DNA of 36,961 bases from Acidimicrobiaceae bacterium (GTDB lineage: Bacteria > Actinomycetota > Acidimicrobiia > Acidimicrobiales > RAAP-2): contig PMOE01000062.1 of NCBI GenBank assembly GCA_003161575.1, positions 1-36,961 on the forward strand, in the 5' to 3' direction. Of the stretch, positions 33,998-36,961 are shown piece by piece (the stretch's first letter is position 1; each line of letters starts with the position of its first letter). The notes beneath the pieces are model-generated. The model was not told where the DNA came from, searched no databases, and saw only the letters and a list, made by a program, of their open reading frames with translations. A program made the position numbers and the translations under genes.

Positions 33998-34773
33998 GCA
34001 CCACAACCCGGGCCGGCACGTGGATCCCTTCGCGTGACCTCTTGATCACGCTGGTGGAACGCAAGCTCCGGCTTCTGTCGAAGCGATCCTGGTTCGGTGC
34101 AGCGTGGCCCATCGTCGCCCCCCTGTTTCTCTTCGTGCTCTATCTCTTCGTCTTCCACCGCGTCCTCAAGGTGCACGCGACGAACTACCCCACCTACCTG
34201 TTCGCCGGGCTCTTACCCTGGACATTCCTGGCCCAGACGCTCCCCGACACGCTCATCAGCATCAGCGCAGACGCCGAACTCATCCGCCGATCGGCCTTCC
34301 GCTACGAGTTGCTGCCCATCGCGTCGGTCACCGCGCTCTCCTTTCACTTCCTCATCACGATGGCCGGCTTCGTCATTGTTCTGGCCGCCGTTGGCACTCT
34401 CAACTACGCGGTACTTCCCGCCCTCGTCATTCCGATCGTGTCCCTCTACTTACTGGTGACCACACTCGGGATGTTCCTCGCCCTCATCGACGTCTACAAC
34501 CGCGACCTGCGGCGCCTGCTCGCGAACCTGCTCACCATCTGGTTCTTCTTGATCCCGATCGTGTATCTGCAGAACCAGGCCAAAGTCCTGGTCCCCCTTC
34601 GCTACATCGATCCGGCGAACATCTTGGTAAGCGAGTTCCGGTCGATCTTGGCCTATCAAGACCTTCCTCCCGTCCACACGATGGTGTCGGGCCTGGCCAT
34701 CTGCATCGGGATCTTCGCGCTGGCCCTGTTCACCTACCGCCGGTTCGATGACCGGCTCCCCCGGGAGGTGTGA
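33994..34773 (+). CDS. ABC-2 type polysaccharide export permease (Wzm/TagG-like)
   Basis: The 259-residue protein has about six membrane segments. Landmarks are RDLLITLVERKLRLLSKRSWFGAAW (the amphipathic cytosolic start), the PLFLFVLYLFVF helix, LFAGLLPWTFLAQTL, LITMAGFVIVLAAVG, VYNRDLRRLLANLLTIWFFLIPIVY, and an LPREV tail. This pattern matches the permeases that export lipid-linked O-antigen, teichoic or other polysaccharides. GTG at 33994 overlaps the upstream glycosyltransferase stop; its own stop overlaps the ATPase start. It would form the export channel as a dimer. Confidence 0.92.
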   Translation: MSTTTRAGTWIPSRDLLITLVERKLRLLSKRSWFGAAWPIVAPLFLFVLYLFVFHRVLKVHATNYPTYLFAGLLPWTFLAQTLPDTLISISADAELIRRSAFRYELLPIASVTALSFHFLITMAGFVIVLAAVGTLNYAVLPALVIPIVSLYLLVTTLGMFLALIDVYNRDLRRLLANLLTIWFFLIPIVYLQNQAKVLVPLRYIDPANILVSEFRSILAYQDLPPVHTMVSGLAICIGIFALALFTYRRFDDRLPREV

Positions 34774-35591
34774 AGGTGGAGCGGATCCGGCTCGACGGCG
34801 TCTGGCAGGAGTTCCGCCCGCGGTCAGCCCACGGGAACCGTCGGCACAAGAGTCCGGTCAAGTGGGCTCTCGAGGACGTGTCCTTCTCCGCTCATGACGG
34901 CGAGACGGTCGGGATCATCGGCCACAACGGATCCGGCAAGACGACCTTGCTGCGGACCCTGGCCGGAGTCCTCGAACCGAGCCGCGGCGAGTGCCGGATC
35001 GACGGGCGGGTCAGCTCGCTGATCGATCTCACCGCCGGGGTGAACCGCGACCTCACCGGACGAGAGAACATCATGCTCGGCGCGGTGCTCTTGGGAATGA
35101 CCCGGTCCGAGGTGCGAGAGAGGTACACGAGCATCGCCACATTCAGCGGACTGAGCGACTCGGTGCTCAACCAGCCGCTCTCGGTGTACTCATCGGGGAT
35201 GGGCCTGCGGATCGCCTTCTCGGTGGTCGTCCACGTCGATGCGACGGTGCTCTTGGTCGACGAGGTCTTGGCCGTCGGTGACGAGGCGTTTCAACAGATC
35301 TGCCTCGATCGGGTGACCCGGTTGCGCCAGGAGGGATGCACGGTGGTCATGGCGTCACACGATCTCGACCAGATCCGGGTGTTCTGCGACCGGGTGCTCG
35401 TCGTCCATCAGGGCCGCCTGGTATTCGAAGGGTGCCCCGACGACGCCGTCACCCGGTACGGCGCGCTCGGACCCGACCCTTCGATCCCGGTCGCCGGGCC
35501 ACGGCCCGGTTCCTCGCGGGAACGCTCCGGCCAGGACCGGCCCTCGGCGCCCGGTGGCGACGAACTCGACGGCGGTGCAACATTGCCCTGA
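34770..35591 (+). CDS. ABC polysaccharide exporter ATPase (Wzt/TagH-like)
   Basis: The 273-residue ATPase has Walker A GHNGSGKTTLL, SLIDLTAGVNRDLTGRENI (typical of the polysaccharide-export subgroup), the signature YSSGMGLRIAFSV, Walker B VLLVDEVLAVGDEAF and switch MASHDLDQI. The C-terminal 40 residues are Pro/Gly/Ser-rich and lack the long carbohydrate-binding domain of some Wzt proteins. GTG at 34770 overlaps the permease stop; GTG at 34776 lies seven bases after GGGAGG and is an equally good start. It works with the permease just upstream. Confidence 0.92.
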   Translation: MKVERIRLDGVWQEFRPRSAHGNRRHKSPVKWALEDVSFSAHDGETVGIIGHNGSGKTTLLRTLAGVLEPSRGECRIDGRVSSLIDLTAGVNRDLTGRENIMLGAVLLGMTRSEVRERYTSIATFSGLSDSVLNQPLSVYSSGMGLRIAFSVVVHVDATVLLVDEVLAVGDEAFQQICLDRVTRLRQEGCTVVMASHDLDQIRVFCDRVLVVHQGRLVFEGCPDDAVTRYGALGPDPSIPVAGPRPGSSRERSGQDRPSAPGGDELDGGATLP

Positions 35592-35637
35592 GCGATCCCC
35601 CCCCCGCCCCGTCAGTCCTGTCGCCCCCCGCTCAGGT

Positions 35638-36750
35638 TCACCCGACGAGGTTGCCCAGGCGGACCAGCAGTGATTCGAGCAGCAGCGTCTCGTTGGGATT
35701 TCGCTCGAGCGACTGGGCCGCCTCGGTGATCAACCCGATCGCCACCTCGTAGCCCCGGCCGGTTTCTGGGCGCACCGGGGCGGGTCGCCCCCGTGCCCCG
35801 TCGGACACGGTCTCGACCAAGCGGTCCCGGTAGGCCCGGGCCAGCACCCCGAATCCGGCCCGCAGCTCGTCGGTGCGAAAGCGCCGCTCCTCGCGGTGCT
35901 GGCGATCGGTCACGTCCTTGCGCCCCGGCACGGCGCGTTCTCCGAGCGCTTCGGCGTCCTCGCTCAGCGACTGCATCTGTTGGACGTGGCTCGCCTTTAA
36001 GGGTTCGAGTGCGGCGTCGGCCGCACCGAGAAGCTCGCGGGCGAGCCGCCCGGCGGTCGCCCCGTGGCCGTCCAAGAGGGCGGGCACCGAGCGCCAGAGT
36101 TCGAGACGAGCGGCGAATCCGGGATCTTCGGCCAGGAGCTGGGCCCGGTCGAGGTCCCCCGCCGCCCCCTCGGCGACGAGGGCGGCCTCGGGTGCGGCCA
36201 TCCCCCGGGCGACCAGCCAGCTCGTGACCACCGAGGTCGCAATCGGGGGGAAGGCCACCTCCACACAGCGGCTGGCGACGGTCACCAGCTCGGGCGGCAC
36301 GTCATCGGCCAGCAGCACGAACACCGTGGAAGGCGGGGGTTCTTCGACGGTCTTCAAAAGAGCCGGGGCCGAGCGGACGGCCAGGTGGACGTCGGCCACG
36401 ACCAATACCTGGCGCGCCGCTTCGAACGGCCGTCGCTGGGCCATTCCGATGAGGGCGCGCGCCTCATCGACCCCGAGGGACGCCCCCGTGCGCTCGACCA
36501 TCACGAAGTCGGGATGGATGCCGGCAAGGGTCCGCCGGCAGGTCTCGCACTCCCCGCAGCCCCCGCGCGGACAGAGCAGGGCCGCCGCGAAGGCCCGGGC
36601 GGCGACCCGGGTGCCCGAACCGGCAGGGCCCGAGAACAGATAGGCGTGCACCGGATGGCGGGCCGCCGCCCGCAACGCGGCGACGGCGGCGGGTTGGCCG
36701 ACCACGCCGGCGAAGAGCCCGGCCACCGGCACAGCATTCTCGACCGTCAC
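35638..36750 (-). CDS. holB: DNA polymerase III delta' subunit
   Basis: The 370-residue clamp-loader protein opens with FAGVVGQPAAVAALRAA and a degenerate phosphate loop GPAGSGTR (41-48) in which Thr47 replaces the usual Lys. It also has a zinc module (C60, C65, C68, C71), the ALLKTVEEPP segment before the SRC sensor and a helical C-terminal collar region. Delta' subunits usually do not hydrolyse ATP, so the altered loop is expected. GTG at 36750 overlaps the tmk stop as GTGA; the tmk-holB pair is conserved widely. Convergent with the exporter ATPase, 46 bases away in C-rich DNA. Confidence 0.92.
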   Translation of the reverse strand: MTVENAVPVAGLFAGVVGQPAAVAALRAAARHPVHAYLFSGPAGSGTRVAARAFAAALLCPRGGCGECETCRRTLAGIHPDFVMVERTGASLGVDEARALIGMAQRRPFEAARQVLVVADVHLAVRSAPALLKTVEEPPPSTVFVLLADDVPPELVTVASRCVEVAFPPIATSVVTSWLVARGMAAPEAALVAEGAAGDLDRAQLLAEDPGFAARLELWRSVPALLDGHGATAGRLARELLGAADAALEPLKASHVQQMQSLSEDAEALGERAVPGRKDVTDRQHREERRFRTDELRAGFGVLARAYRDRLVETVSDGARGRPAPVRPETGRGYEVAIGLITEAAQSLERNPNETLLLESLLVRLGNLVG

Positions 36751-36961
36751 GCCGCGCCCTGCTCGGGCCGACCGAGGCGGTCCCGTACGGCCTCTTCGAC
36801 CGCGGCGGCCACCTGTTCGATCGGTGGCGATCCATCGACGACGACCCAGTGCTGTGGATCGGACCGGGCCTGGGTCACGAAGCCCGAGCGCACCCGCTCG
36901 TGGAAGTCGGCATCGAGCCGCTCCAGGCGATCCGGCGCCGAGGTGGCGAGGCGCCGGCGGG
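36747..36961 (-). CDS. tmk: Thymidylate kinase, C-terminal part
   Basis: The frame enters from the right edge and ends at 36747. The last 70 residues read DRLERLDADFHERVRSGF, then HWVVVDGSPPIEQV and a helical tail. This fits the thymidylate kinase C-terminus: the 'DRLE-D--FH-RVR-GF' LID-following helix and the final VVVDGS strand. The enzyme phosphorylates dTMP to dTDP. The P-loop half lies outside the window. Adjacent holB supports the identification. Confidence 0.85.
   Translation of the reverse strand, partial: RRRLATSAPDRLERLDADFHERVRSGFVTQARSDPQHWVVVDGSPPIEQVAAAVEEAVRDRLGRPEQGAA

Noticed and set aside
35592-35637. Terminator between the exporter ATPase and holB
   Set aside because: The gap is C-rich and forms no stable self-complementary stem.
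36627-36630. Broken ATPase site in holB as a sign of a pseudogene
   Set aside because: Delta' subunits commonly have a non-functional phosphate loop; the gene is full length and otherwise intact.

Overview
This window comes from a GC-rich actinobacterium. Class Acidimicrobiia is my best guess, from the gene order of the folate/pantothenate/NAD run, the SigR/RsrA-like pair, the CYP142-like P450 and the tandem 'YWLV-DGG-F-FGDA' secreted repeats. This placement is an inference. Genes are dense, GTG starts are common, and many neighbours overlap by four bases (GTGA or ATGA), so translational coupling is the rule.

Bases 1-12257 are one long minus-strand run. It reads, in transcription order: ECF sigma factor, zinc-binding anti-sigma factor, DUF2342-type metalloprotease, a fused tilS-hpt gene, folE, folP, a phosphatase-like protein without its catalytic cysteine, folB, folK, a DUF2520 Rossmann protein, panC, panD, nadB, nadC, coaX and the start of a further gene. 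It makes tetrahydrofolate, pantothenate/CoA and NAD precursors. The ftsH gene usually found between hpt and folE in actinobacteria is absent.

Bases 12451-16259 (plus) hold a P450-SDR-endoglycoceramidase operon that looks like steroid/glycolipid catabolism. Bases 16228-19512 hold a znuA-znuC-znuB type metal importer (minus) divergent from a Zur-like repressor (plus), with repeated ACGGTT/AACCGT half-sites between them. Bases 19560-20686 hold a cysteine dioxygenase and a rhodanese behind a sequence that closely matches the IscR type-1 operator. A PgeF/YfiH purine nucleosidase-type gene follows.

Bases 21811-24460 encode MurL and MurD2, the alternative route in which L-Glu is ligated to UDP-MurNAc-L-Ala and then epimerised to D-Glu on the nucleotide precursor. 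Next come a convergent FAD-linked oxidase and a haem-oxygenase-like diiron protein whose ligands and flanking Tyr/Lys residues match chlamydial CADD, a self-sacrificing p-aminobenzoate synthase. If that holds, it would feed FolP.

Bases 26634-31790 are looser: an Rpf-like secreted lysozyme with six 42-residue repeats faces a second secreted protein carrying four copies of the same repeat, followed by a VOC protein, a lone tRNA-Thr(CGT) and non-coding stretches. Bases 31791-35591 hold two GT2 glycosyltransferases and a Wzm/Wzt-type ABC exporter for a surface polysaccharide. The window ends with holB and the 3' end of tmk on the minus strand.
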